Part shown: one piece after another, positions 18,136-25,675 of the stretch
How positions within the stretch are numbered: the stretch's first letter is position 1
How the letters are laid out: the number at the start of each line of letters is the position of its first letter
Source of the DNA: Paenibacillus sp. 481
GTDB lineage: Bacteria; Bacillota; Bacilli; Paenibacillales; Paenibacillaceae
Direction of reading: 5' to 3'
DNA: 64,000 nt
Assembly (NCBI RefSeq): GCF_021223605.1
Contig: NZ_CP075175.1
Coordinates: 4,047,501 to 4,111,500 of the forward strand
Position numbers and translations under genes: made by a program
The notes under the pieces: model-generated
The model's database searches: none
The model's input: only the letters and a program-made list of their open reading frames with translations
Told to the model about the DNA's origin: nothing

Positions 18136-18336
18136 ATGAAAAACATTGAAATTGATTGTAATTTTAATTATTTGGGACCAAGCCAACCTGCTTTATCCGT
18201 TAAGGAAGTAAATGAGTTAAATTTACAGCACAATGAACGTGTTATTGTATTTCAAGTCGACGATGAATGGACTGGAACCGTTTTGTTTGATGGAAATTTA
18301 CCTGCAATGTATCAGTGGTATGTGTTGCTAGATTAG
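18136..18336 (+). CDS. Small protein of unknown function, possible second immunity ORF
   Basis: A 66-residue ORF with ATG preceded by AAGGGGC, 51 bases after the previous gene and followed by a strong terminator. The product (MKNIEIDCNFNYLGPSQ ... DDEWTGTVLFDGNLPAMYQW) is acidic with alternating strands. Small beta-rich acidic proteins like this are common as immunity or chaperone genes in toxin loci. No family recognised. Confidence 0.5.
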   Translation: MKNIEIDCNFNYLGPSQPALSVKEVNELNLQHNERVIVFQVDDEWTGTVLFDGNLPAMYQWYVLLD

Positions 18337-18348
18337 ATTATGTGTTTG

Positions 18349-18393
18349 AGAACCTTGATAGGAGATCTCTCCGAATCAAGGTTCTATTTTTTA
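18349..18393 (+). terminator. Intrinsic terminator of the orphan tip cassette
   Basis: AGAACCTTGAT (18349-18359) pairs perfectly with ATCAAGGTTCT (18375-18385), with an inner GGAGA/TCTCC stem, followed by ATTTTTT. The outer arm resembles the half-terminator left of the IS at 13442-13449, suggesting both cassettes once ended with related hairpins. Confidence 0.9.
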
Positions 18394-18415
18394 ATGCTTT
18401 GACGGTTTATAAACT

Positions 18416-18485
18416 AGGATACGTATGAAGCGGAACTGCCCCTCCACTGACGTTGAATTTGTATACGGATGTGGTTAACCCTCAA
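18416..18485 (+). pseudogene. Degenerate scrap of a third rhs core end
   Basis: About 70 bases align with the segment encoding DTYEGEMKEPLTLNLYTYVENNP in both rhs copies (12037-12110 and 16498-16570), with substitutions and a small deletion. GATACGTATGAAG, ACGTTGAATTTGTATACG and TTAACCCTC are recognisable. It is not translatable as Rhs. The surrounding 18394-18784 stretch holds no other supported gene; a 64-codon ORF at 18569-18763 has no ribosome binding site and no protein-like features. Confidence 0.75.
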
Positions 18486-18784
18486 ATGATAGCACGGATT
18501 TAAGCACTACTTTTTATGAAGCTAAGCTTGTTAATATTCTGATTCTAAAAAAAAGCGCGAACAAGGAGTTGTTAACTCTAGATCAATGTTACCGATATGC
18601 TCTCCTTAAGGTAGACACGTTAAATAACATCACCTGTTCCTACGAGCGGAGCTTTTTCATGCCCAACGTATCTTATGGTGCGTCAGCTCAATTTGCTATT
18701 TTCCTCGAAATTGAGTATCGTCAGATTGGCGCAATGGCTGCCCAGTGCCCTAAACACGACTAACACACGACACAAGGGAGAATT

Positions 18785-19609
18785 ATGTACACAATTAGCA
18801 GATTTTCTCAACTTTGCAAAATGAGTGCTCGCATGTTGCGACACTACGATAAGGAAGAACTCTTGAAGCCCGTGCATATCGATACAACGAACGGGTACAG
18901 ATATTATGAGAAGTGTCAATTAGAAACAGCATTGCGAATCAAGAAACTGAAGGAATATAAATTTTCCTTACCCGAGATCAAATCGATCCTTGAAACATCA
19001 GACAGAGAACAAGTTACCGATCTGATGCACACGAAAATAAATGAATTATCCATCGAGATCAATCGCAATAAACAGATCATTGCAGAAATGCAAGAAATGA
19101 TTGCAACCCAAGTCGATTTAATTGGCGGAGGTAGAATATCTTATGACATCTTGCTCGGCATGAGAAACGAGGTCAGTGTCATCAGTCAAAGATTGCAGAT
19201 TAACATAGCGGATATGGACAAGTATATGGATTCCTTATACGAACAAGCGGGAGAAAGTCGCATTCAGTTACTTAGTGTTCCGTCTGCTGCTTTTTTCGAT
19301 GAAGAGTTTATTCCTGAACACTGCGATATGGAGTTGATGATCCCGATTACGCATGCGAATGATGGGGCTGCATCAAGGGACTGGCAAATCAAAAAAATGC
19401 CCGAAACGTTGGTTGCTACTACTTTGCATATCGGAAGTTATGACTACATCGGATACGCATATGTGGCACTTGAAGAGTGGATAGAAAGCAACGGCTATAG
19501 CTTGGATGGTCTGCCGTATGAAACGTACTTAAAAGGGTCAGAATGTGACTGTCCTGTGGAGGAGTATGTAACGCAGGTTTATTTTCCTGTCATCAAAGGT
19601 GAAAAATAA
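18785..19609 (+). CDS. MerR-family regulator with GyrI-like effector-binding domain (BmrR type)
   Basis: DNA-binding regulator of 274 residues. Residues 1-70 are a MerR winged-helix domain (YTISRFSQLCKMSARMLRHYD, NGYRYYE), followed by a coiled-coil helix (about 80-110). A C-terminal GyrI-like domain (about 150-270) has LVATTLHIGSYDYIGYAYVALEEW and VTQVYFPVI, which in BmrR-type proteins binds small or cationic molecules. AAGGGAG precedes the ATG. Immediately after its stop codon lies a promoter with a 19-bp spacer and an internal dyad, upstream of the deiminase gene. It is therefore the likely activator of that gene. Confidence 0.88.
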   Translation: MYTISRFSQLCKMSARMLRHYDKEELLKPVHIDTTNGYRYYEKCQLETALRIKKLKEYKFSLPEIKSILETSDREQVTDLMHTKINELSIEINRNKQIIAEMQEMIATQVDLIGGGRISYDILLGMRNEVSVISQRLQINIADMDKYMDSLYEQAGESRIQLLSVPSAAFFDEEFIPEHCDMELMIPITHANDGAASRDWQIKKMPETLVATTLHIGSYDYIGYAYVALEEWIESNGYSLDGLPYETYLKGSECDCPVEEYVTQVYFPVIKGEK

Positions 19610-19613
19610 TGGC

Positions 19614-19644
19614 TTGACCTTGACATAATGTCAAAGCTTATTCT
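19614..19644 (+). promoter_or_regulatory. MerR-type promoter (19-bp spacer with dyad) for the deiminase gene
   Basis: TTGACC (-35, 19614-19619) and TATTCT (-10, 19639-19644) are separated by exactly 19 bases. Inside the spacer is the dyad TTGACAT-A-ATGTCAA (19620-19634). An over-long 19-bp spacer carrying the operator is the hallmark of promoters that MerR-family activators untwist. The regulator gene ends five bases upstream. Confidence 0.8.
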
Positions 19645-19690
19645 ACTTCCATGAGCAAGCAAGCTAACCGCACATAAAGGAGTTTATAAC

Positions 19691-20848
19691 ATGAATAAGA
19701 TGATTGTATTATGTTCAGGGGTCCTATTAACAGCCGGAATCTTGATGGGAAGTACGCAAAATACAGTTGCTGGGAGTCCAAGCGTGAAAAATCAAAACGT
19801 GAAAAATCAAACCTTAGGCAAATACACCATGCCTGAAGAAAGTAGCAAACATGAAGGCACATGGCTACAATGGCCCCATAACTACACATACGGTAAAGGC
19901 CATAAAGAAAACCTTGAGGACATTTGGGTAGAGATGACCAGTGCTTTAAGTGAAGGGGAAAATGTTCATATTATCGCCTATGATAAATACGAAAAGGAAT
20001 ATATTTACGATCTTCTGTACGATGAAGGTGTAAATATGGACAAAATCGACTTCTACATTGTTCCTACTGACGATGTATGGGCAAGAGATACAGCACCTAT
20101 TTTTGTATACGACAATGATAACAATCTTAAACTCATGGACTGGGGATTTAATGGTTGGGGTAAGAAAACGCCGTATAAAAAAGATGCTCTAATCTCCAAA
20201 AAGCTGAGCAAGCAATTGGGTATGGAAAACATTGATCTCAATGAAGTCGTACTTGAAGGTGGAGCATTTGAATTAGATGGTAATGGTACATTTATATCGA
20301 CGCGTAGTGCTGTTACGAATAAAAATAGAAATGCGCAATTTACAGAGGCTGAAATTGAGGAATATATCGCAGAAAACCTGGGTGCTACGAATTTCATTTG
20401 GCTAGACGGTGTGCCAGACCTGGATATTACGGACTTCCACATTGATGGATTCGTTAAATTTCATGATAAATCCACCATTGTAACGATGGACAGAGACGGT
20501 TTAGAAGAATGGGGAGTCACCAATAAGGATATTAAAACCCTTATGAATGCAAAGAACGCCGATAACAAGCCGTATAAGTACGTGAAATTGCCGATTAGCA
20601 AAAACAATGTCGTTCTAGATAGTGGCAAGAAATTAGGGTACAGAGGTTCATATATCAATTATTATATCGGGAATACAGTTGTATTAGTTCCGAACTATAA
20701 TGACCCAAATGATAAAAAAGCTAACGATATGATTCAAAAGCTATACCCTGATCGTAAAGTTATCGGCATTGATGTGAGAGAGCTTTATAAAGACGGTGGC
20801 ATGATTCATTGTGTTACACAACAACAACCTATCGATTTAAAGAAGTAG
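19691..20848 (+). CDS. Secreted agmatine deiminase / peptidyl-arginine deiminase family enzyme
   Basis: Guanidino-group hydrolase of the agmatine deiminase/PPAD family, which converts agmatine to N-carbamoylputrescine or arginine residues to citrulline, releasing ammonia. The 385-residue product has an N-terminal signal peptide (1-28, ending TVAGS), unusual because cytoplasmic AguA proteins have none. Family motifs: KHEGTWLQWPHN, DDVWARDTAPIF, GWGKKTPY, LEGGAFELDGNGTF, DLDITDFHIDGFVKF (catalytic Asp/His), and the nucleophilic cysteine in GGMIHCVTQQQP near the C terminus. AAAGGAG precedes the ATG. Expression likely depends on the MerR protein just upstream. Export and the Bacillota setting make a secreted deiminase more likely than polyamine synthesis; the substrate cannot be told from sequence. 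Confidence 0.88.
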   Translation: MNKMIVLCSGVLLTAGILMGSTQNTVAGSPSVKNQNVKNQTLGKYTMPEESSKHEGTWLQWPHNYTYGKGHKENLEDIWVEMTSALSEGENVHIIAYDKYEKEYIYDLLYDEGVNMDKIDFYIVPTDDVWARDTAPIFVYDNDNNLKLMDWGFNGWGKKTPYKKDALISKKLSKQLGMENIDLNEVVLEGGAFELDGNGTFISTRSAVTNKNRNAQFTEAEIEEYIAENLGATNFIWLDGVPDLDITDFHIDGFVKFHDKSTIVTMDRDGLEEWGVTNKDIKTLMNAKNADNKPYKYVKLPISKNNVVLDSGKKLGYRGSYINYYIGNTVVLVPNYNDPNDKKANDMIQKLYPDRKVIGIDVRELYKDGGMIHCVTQQQPIDLKK

Positions 20849-20880
20849 CAGTTGTCTACTCCTGTTGGTCGTACGGTGAG

Positions 20881-20942
20881 AGCACCTCTAAGTTGGCGAG
20901 TATGTTACCATACTTGCATCCACTTAGGGGTGCTTTTTATTT
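20881..20942 (+). terminator. Terminator after the deiminase gene
   Basis: AGCACCTCTAAGT pairs with ACTTAGGGGTGCT (one G-T pair), with an inner GAGTATG/CATACTT stem, followed by TTTTTATTTTTT. Confidence 0.9.
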
Positions 20943-21026
20943 TTTCGTATATTCGTGCTGCAATTTCATGTTCCTTGCGGGGCATTTATGAACGCTAAAT
21001 GCTCATGAAGATATTAATTAATAGTT

Positions 21027-21091
21027 TTATTATCGGAATAATATGAAATTGTATTGTATACAACTGGAAAGCGTGATATTATCGGAACAAT
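21027..21091 (+). promoter_or_regulatory. Direct repeats upstream of the amino-acid ABC operon
   Basis: TTATTATCGGAATAAT (21027-21042) and GATATTATCGGAACAAT (21075-21091) share TATTATCGGAA-AAT and lie 48 bases apart, upstream of the solute-binding protein gene. TTGTATTGTATACAA between them could contain a -10 region. The GGAAT half is reminiscent of sulfur-regulator (CymR) boxes, but this is only a resemblance. The remainder of 20943-21171 shows nothing else. Confidence 0.45.
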
Positions 21092-21171
21092 CCTCGGATG
21101 CCTACCGTCATAAGTTCGTCATTCCGTGGATACAAATGGTGATATTACATGATGCAGGGGGATGTACAACG

Positions 21172-22002
21172 ATGACAAAGAAAACGTTAACCTTATTGTT
21201 TATAGGACTTGTAACAATGGTTTTGGCGGCGTGCAGCAGCCAGAACGGAAATACGAAGTCGGAATCTGGACAAGTGGCGCCTGCTGCGACCGGAGCGACT
21301 GGTTTGCTTGGCGAAATCAAGGCGAGCGGCAAGATTCGAATCGGCACAGAAGGGACGTATCCTCCGTTCACTTATCACGATGATAGCGGCAAGCTGACAG
21401 GCTTCGATGTTGAGATTGCACACGAGGTCGCGAAGCGGTTAGGTGTAACGCCGGAATTTGCCGAAGCCAAATGGGACGGAATGTTCGCTGGGCTGGATGC
21501 CAAACGATTCGACATCGTCGTGAATCAAGTATCTATTACCGATGAACGCAAGCAGAAATATGACTTTTCGAATCCGTACAGCGTGTCGAAAGCGGTGCTT
21601 ATTGTACATGCAGAGAATCAGGATGTAAAAGCATTTGCGGATATAAAAGGCAAGCAAGCGGGCCAATCTTTGACATCCAATTTAACCGAGCTGGCGAAGC
21701 AAAATGGAGCAGAAATTGTACAAACGGATGGCTTTAATCAAGCGATAGAGTTGCTTGTGTCGAAACGAATTGACGTGACCGTTAACGATGGTCTATCTTT
21801 CTTGGATTTCAAGAAGCATCGTCCAGAAGCGAAAGTAAAGGTCGTCGCTGAGCATCCGAATGCTTCGAGCAGTGGCGTACTGCTGCGTAAAGGCGAGCAG
21901 GAGTTGCTCGATGCGATTAACAAAGCACTTGCTGACATGCAAGCGGATGGTACCTATCTGAAGATTTCACAAAAATATTTTAATGCTGACATTTCAAAAT
22001 AG
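21172..22002 (+). CDS. Amino-acid ABC transporter substrate-binding lipoprotein
   Basis: Extracellular receptor of a polar amino-acid (family 3) ABC importer. From ATG 21172 the 276-residue product has a lipoprotein signal with the lipobox LAAC (Cys22), then IRIGTEGTYPPFTYHDDSGKL and LTGFDVEIAHEVAKRLG, the ligand-binding signature, followed by KWDGMFAGLDAKRFDIVVNQ. The frame extends further upstream, but only ATG 21172 gives a correct lipoprotein signal. The operon order is receptor, permease, ATPase. The cystine-type subfamily is the best guess but the substrate is uncertain. Confidence 0.92.
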   Translation: MTKKTLTLLFIGLVTMVLAACSSQNGNTKSESGQVAPAATGATGLLGEIKASGKIRIGTEGTYPPFTYHDDSGKLTGFDVEIAHEVAKRLGVTPEFAEAKWDGMFAGLDAKRFDIVVNQVSITDERKQKYDFSNPYSVSKAVLIVHAENQDVKAFADIKGKQAGQSLTSNLTELAKQNGAEIVQTDGFNQAIELLVSKRIDVTVNDGLSFLDFKKHRPEAKVKVVAEHPNASSSGVLLRKGEQELLDAINKALADMQADGTYLKISQKYFNADISK

Positions 22003-22016
22003 TTGGGTGATGGCTC

Positions 22017-22682
22017 ATGGATAAATATGTAGACATCTTCATTCAGTCACTATGGCCGTTATTCAAAGCCGGACTGCTGTTCGTTATCCCTCTTACCTTG
22101 CTCTCATTTGCTATTGGACTTATTCTCGCTTTACTGACGGCCTTGGCTCGCCTATCACAGATTAAGCCGCTCGTATGGCTTGCTCGATTTTACGTGTGGA
22201 TCATTCGCGGCACACCGCTGCTCGTACAGTTGTTTATTATTTTTTACGGACTCCCAAGTATAGGCATTACAATTGGAGCATTACCAGCAGCCGTTATCGG
22301 GTTCTCACTAAGTGTTGGTGCGTATAACTCAGAAGTCATTCGCGCAGCCATTCAGTCGATTCCGCAAGGACAATGGGAAGCGGCCAGTTCGCTCGGTATG
22401 ACACGCAGCCAAATACTCCGTCGTATCATTTTGCCGCAGGCAGCACGAGTATCTGTACCGTCTTTGTCCAATTCATTCATAAGCTTAGTGAAAGATACAT
22501 CGCTTGCTGCGACGATTACTGTAACGGAGATGTTCCAGCGCGCGCAGCAAATTGCGGCAGCGACGTACGAACATTTGCTTATTTATTGCGAAGTGGCGCT
22601 CATTTATTTGTTTTTCAGCACCATTTTATCTGCCTTACAAGTAAGGGTGGAGAAATATTTTGAACGCTATATTGTTCGATAG
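22017..22682 (+). CDS. Amino-acid ABC transporter permease
   Basis: Membrane subunit of the same importer, 221 residues with about five transmembrane helices. The helix-loop signature contacting the ATPase is visible as EAASSLGMTRSQILRRIILPQA; ARFYVWIIRGTPLLVQLFIIFYGLP is the family 3 consensus. It begins 14 bases after the receptor gene. The stop codon is 10 bases before the start of the ATPase gene, so the three genes are one transcription unit. Confidence 0.95.
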   Translation: MDKYVDIFIQSLWPLFKAGLLFVIPLTLLSFAIGLILALLTALARLSQIKPLVWLARFYVWIIRGTPLLVQLFIIFYGLPSIGITIGALPAAVIGFSLSVGAYNSEVIRAAIQSIPQGQWEAASSLGMTRSQILRRIILPQAARVSVPSLSNSFISLVKDTSLAATITVTEMFQRAQQIAAATYEHLLIYCEVALIYLFFSTILSALQVRVEKYFERYIVR

Positions 22683-22692
22683 GAGCAGGAAC

Positions 22693-23445
22693 ATGATTGA
22701 AATGAGAGATGTGCGCAAACATTTTGATAACGTACCGATCTTGAAAGATATTAGCCTACATATGAAAAAAGGGGAGATCACGGTCATTATCGGTCCTTCT
22801 GGCTCTGGAAAGTCGACCTTGTTGCGCTGCTTGAACTTACTTGAGCAGCCGACGAGTGGCTATATACGTATAGCAGACACGGAACTTCATTTTCAGGAAG
22901 GGAAGTCGCTTAAGCACGCAGACTTGATGAAGCTGCGCTTGCACACGGGGATGGTATTTCAGTCCCACCATTTATTCCCGCATATGACAGCACTGCAAAA
23001 TGTAATGGAAGGACTCGTTACGGTACGACGTCGAACGAAAGCAGAAGCGCATTCCATCGCATTCAAGCTGCTGGAGAAAGTGGGCTTGGCGGATAAGGCT
23101 AACGCGTATCCATTCCAATTATCGGGTGGGCAACAGCAGCGCGTAGGTATTGCAAGGGCGCTGGCTTTGGAGCCGGATGTGCTGTTGTTTGATGAACCAA
23201 CCTCCGCGCTTGATCCCGAGATCGTGGGTGAAGTGCTCAAGGTTCTGACCGATCTGAAGCAGGAAGGCATGACGATGGTTATCGTCACTCATGAAATGCA
23301 GTTCGCACGATGTATAGCGGACACCCTTATTTTCATTGATCAAGGTGTGGTCGTGGAGAAGGGGACACCAGCTCAACTATTTGATACGCCAACTCAAGAG
23401 CGGACGCAGCAATTTTTGCACCGCTTAAATTGGATGAGCGCTTAA
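22693..23445 (+). CDS. Amino-acid ABC transporter ATP-binding protein
   Basis: ATPase subunit, 250 residues from ATG 22693, chosen over the upstream in-frame ATG at 22660 because TAGGAGCAGG lies correctly before it. Walker A GPSGSGKST, Q-loop MVFQSHHLFPHM, signature LSGGQQQRVGIARALA, Walker B VLLFDEPTSALDPE and the switch VTHEM are all intact. It drives uptake by the permease encoded just upstream. Confidence 0.96.
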   Translation: MIEMRDVRKHFDNVPILKDISLHMKKGEITVIIGPSGSGKSTLLRCLNLLEQPTSGYIRIADTELHFQEGKSLKHADLMKLRLHTGMVFQSHHLFPHMTALQNVMEGLVTVRRRTKAEAHSIAFKLLEKVGLADKANAYPFQLSGGQQQRVGIARALALEPDVLLFDEPTSALDPEIVGEVLKVLTDLKQEGMTMVIVTHEMQFARCIADTLIFIDQGVVVEKGTPAQLFDTPTQERTQQFLHRLNWMSA

Positions 23446-23503
23446 GTGAGTTTTAACGTTCTAACGTGCCCGCGTACCCTCGTTCCGATGCTTTAATGCT
23501 CCA

Positions 23504-23558
23504 TCAACAACAAAGACAGCGATTGGTGTGAGAACACCGTCGCTGTCTTTGTTGTTGA
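23504..23558. terminator. Long convergent hairpin between the ABC operon and the tetR gene
   Basis: TCAACAACAAAGACAGCGA (23504-23522) pairs perfectly with TCGCTGTCTTTGTTGTTGA (23540-23558), with GGTGT/ACACC inside. It sits between convergent genes and is likely a bidirectional terminator, although neither side has a long T-run. Confidence 0.75.
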
Positions 23559-23597
23559 ACACTATCATTTCCGCTGTAGTTAGCGTTGCAACTAGGA

Positions 23598-24227
23598 CTA
23601 CTGCTTCTTCACACCTTTCATAATCATGTTGACAAGCTCTCTGCTGTACGTCTCCGAGTCAACGGTTTTCGTTACGGAAGAGTTAAGCATGTACTCGCCA
23701 ATTGCGCCTTGAATCATGTTCGCTACCACCGTGATATGGAAGGCTCCAAAGATGCCTTGTTCCTGCCCGTCTCGCAGTATTTGTTGTAGTGCTACCAAAA
23801 GCGTATCTTCATCATCGTCATCCCCGAGCTTATAGTACGGAACATTATCAGGGGTTCTGCCGTTGAACACGATCTCGATGAGCGCGGTTTGATGAGCGTG
23901 ATGGGTGCCCTGATAAGCTAGGCTGGCAACGATAAAGGCTTCCAGCTTCTCCGCGGGTGTACGTTCAATGTGTACCTTCTCCAATATATGAGAAGAGGAG
24001 CGTTCTACAAGCTTGCTAAGAAGATGATTCATCAAATCATGTTTATCCGCAAAATGATACGAAATCAACGCTGTGCTGATTCCCGCCCTTTTCGCAATCT
24101 GAGCTAGACTGGCTTTTACGTACCCAATATCATCAAGCGTGTTGATTGCAGCCTCGATGATTTGTTCACGTCTTGCTGCTGCGATAAACGACTGTTTTCC
24201 TTCAGTTTGATTATCTTTGTTCATCAT
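23598..24227 (-). CDS. TetR/AcrR-family transcriptional regulator
   Basis: Repressor of 209 residues. The N-terminal HTH (about 18-65: REQIIEAAINTLDDIGYVKASL, IAKRAGISTALISYHFADKHDL) is typical of TetR proteins; the C-terminal two-thirds is the variable ligand-binding helical domain. It lies 15 bases downstream of the membrane-protein gene on the same strand, and a palindromic operator sits ahead of that gene. This suggests autoregulation of a two-gene operon. Confidence 0.92.
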   Translation of the reverse strand: MMNKDNQTEGKQSFIAAARREQIIEAAINTLDDIGYVKASLAQIAKRAGISTALISYHFADKHDLMNHLLSKLVERSSSHILEKVHIERTPAEKLEAFIVASLAYQGTHHAHQTALIEIVFNGRTPDNVPYYKLGDDDDEDTLLVALQQILRDGQEQGIFGAFHITVVANMIQGAIGEYMLNSSVTKTVDSETYSRELVNMIMKGVKKQ

Positions 24228-24242
24228 ATACCGCCTCGATTA

Positions 24243-24731
24243 TTACGTGTTGTTATGGTTGTGCGCTCGTTCTCTTTTACTTAATGAACCTAGTATAACA
24301 AAAGCCATTACGATAATAGGAATAATTAAATTTTTAGGGTCTGTGAACATCTGCACTAAAAAAGGTTGAGCACTTCCTTGAATCACATGTTGGATAGCTC
24401 GTATGACCAACATGATTAAGCCCGACATGAGCATCATGGGAATCATAAACAAGCCACCTTTAAATACGGACCAAGCGGAAGACTTACCTAGAACGAATAG
24501 GGCAGTTGACACTAGACATAAGATACCGCACAGCAGCAGAAAAGCGGGTCTGATCCAGTTATACCAAGGAACATCTGCTTGCGCCAAAGTGCCGTACATA
24601 AACCAAGTATACCATAGCGCTGCCCCACCTAGTGATGCACTTAATAACGGCAGTATATTTACAAACCAATCGGTTGATACGCGTCTTTCTTGTTCTTGAT
24701 TGTTGTAATTTGAAACCATGTTATCCACCAT
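24243..24731 (-). CDS. Small integral membrane protein co-transcribed with tetR
   Basis: A 162-residue protein with four predicted transmembrane segments (around ILPLLSASLGGAALWYTWFM, FLLLCGILCLVSTALFVLG, FMIPMMLMSGLIMLVI and LIIPIIVMAFVILGSL) and short polar ends. No family recognised. It is the first gene of the operon with tetR, and its promoter region contains the inverted repeat at 24755-24774. It is a likely target or effector of the TetR protein; a role in resistance or lipid homeostasis would be speculation. Confidence 0.8.
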   Translation of the reverse strand: MVDNMVSNYNNQEQERRVSTDWFVNILPLLSASLGGAALWYTWFMYGTLAQADVPWYNWIRPAFLLLCGILCLVSTALFVLGKSSAWSVFKGGLFMIPMMLMSGLIMLVIRAIQHVIQGSAQPFLVQMFTDPKNLIIPIIVMAFVILGSLSKRERAHNHNNT

Positions 24732-24754
24732 CCTGATTGATTGTTTAATTAATT

Positions 24755-24774
24755 ATTTGATCAATCAATCAAAT
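24755..24774. promoter_or_regulatory. Palindromic operator for the TetR operon
   Basis: ATTTGAT-CAATCA-ATCAAAT, perfect 7-bp arms with a 6-bp gap, lies 24-43 bases upstream of the membrane-protein start. TGATTG and ATCAATC half-sites repeat nearby. Size and position fit a TetR dimer site. Confidence 0.7.
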
Positions 24775-24902
24775 AATAACACGCGTTTATTTCTCCGTCA
24801 ATGTGAGGACAACGAAATCCGTAGTAGCCTGTCGTGAAAAGGTTTACCTCCAACATCCACTTTTGGTATAGTGAGAATCTACTCAATCAAGGAGGACGGA
24901 GC

Positions 24903-25625
24903 ATGCAATACTACAAGCCTATTGAGATTGCAAGAGAACTTGAAATTAGTACAAGTGCATTGCGACATTACGAATCGTGGGGAGTCGTGCCAGCACCTGA
25001 GCGTGGTGCTAATGGTTACCGTCTGTATACGAAGGTACATTTAGCTTATTTTCGCTGCCTGCGCGCCATGTTTCCCGGGTTCGGTGTCAAGATCACTTGT
25101 GACGTTCTGCGTCATATTCAACAGGCTGAAATGGATATCGCCTTTTGGCTTGTGAATAAAGAACAAGCTGATCTCCAACAAGAAAAAGTCGTTGCTGAAC
25201 AGACGATAGCTTTTTTACACAAGCCGGATATCCCTTTGTTTATGAATAAAAAGCTGAAAAGCCATATGAACATAGGTGAAGTCGCTACGTTTACGGACGT
25301 TCAACAGTCTGCCATTCGGCATTGGGAAAAAGAAGGGCTGCTTTCACCTGAACGTAATCCTGAAAATGGATATCGCATTTTCACCCCGATGCATGTGCGG
25401 CAAATTTTGCTTATTCGTACGCTGCGCAGGACGGTTTACTTTTTGGAAAACATGAAGGAGATTGTACAAGCTGTCGAACATCAAAGCATTGAAAAGGCAA
25501 AAAAATTGACAGAGGATGCGCTATTGACGATTCATTATCGCAACCGCCAGCAGTTCTATGGCGTGCATCAATTAGTAGAATTGTGCAAAGAAGTAGGACT
25601 TATGGACCCGAAGCCGGGGTGTTAG
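24903..25625 (+). CDS. MerR-family protein with two consecutive HTH domains
   Basis: A 240-residue regulator that starts at ATG 24903 behind AAGGAGGACGG. Two separate MerR winged-helix domains are visible. Residues 3-75 read YKPIEIARELEISTSALRHYESWGV and ANGYRLYTKVHL; residues about 123-195 read MNIGEVATFTDVQQSAIRHWEKEGLL and ENGYRIFTPMHV. A helical linker joins them, and a short helical tail follows. Classical MerR proteins have one such domain per chain and an effector domain; none is visible here. The AlkD-like gene begins 50 bases downstream. Confidence 0.85.
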   Translation: MQYYKPIEIARELEISTSALRHYESWGVVPAPERGANGYRLYTKVHLAYFRCLRAMFPGFGVKITCDVLRHIQQAEMDIAFWLVNKEQADLQQEKVVAEQTIAFLHKPDIPLFMNKKLKSHMNIGEVATFTDVQQSAIRHWEKEGLLSPERNPENGYRIFTPMHVRQILLIRTLRRTVYFLENMKEIVQAVEHQSIEKAKKLTEDALLTIHYRNRQQFYGVHQLVELCKEVGLMDPKPGC

Positions 25626-25675
25626 GTGTGCTAGCGGCAAGAGCGAATAATTCAATTAGAAATGAGGGGTGCGAA

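Noticed and set aside
18569-18763. A 64-codon ORF before the MerR regulator
   Set aside because: TTG start directly abutting AAGGAG with no spacing, no hydrophobic or motif pattern, and it lies in degenerated sequence after the rhs scrap.
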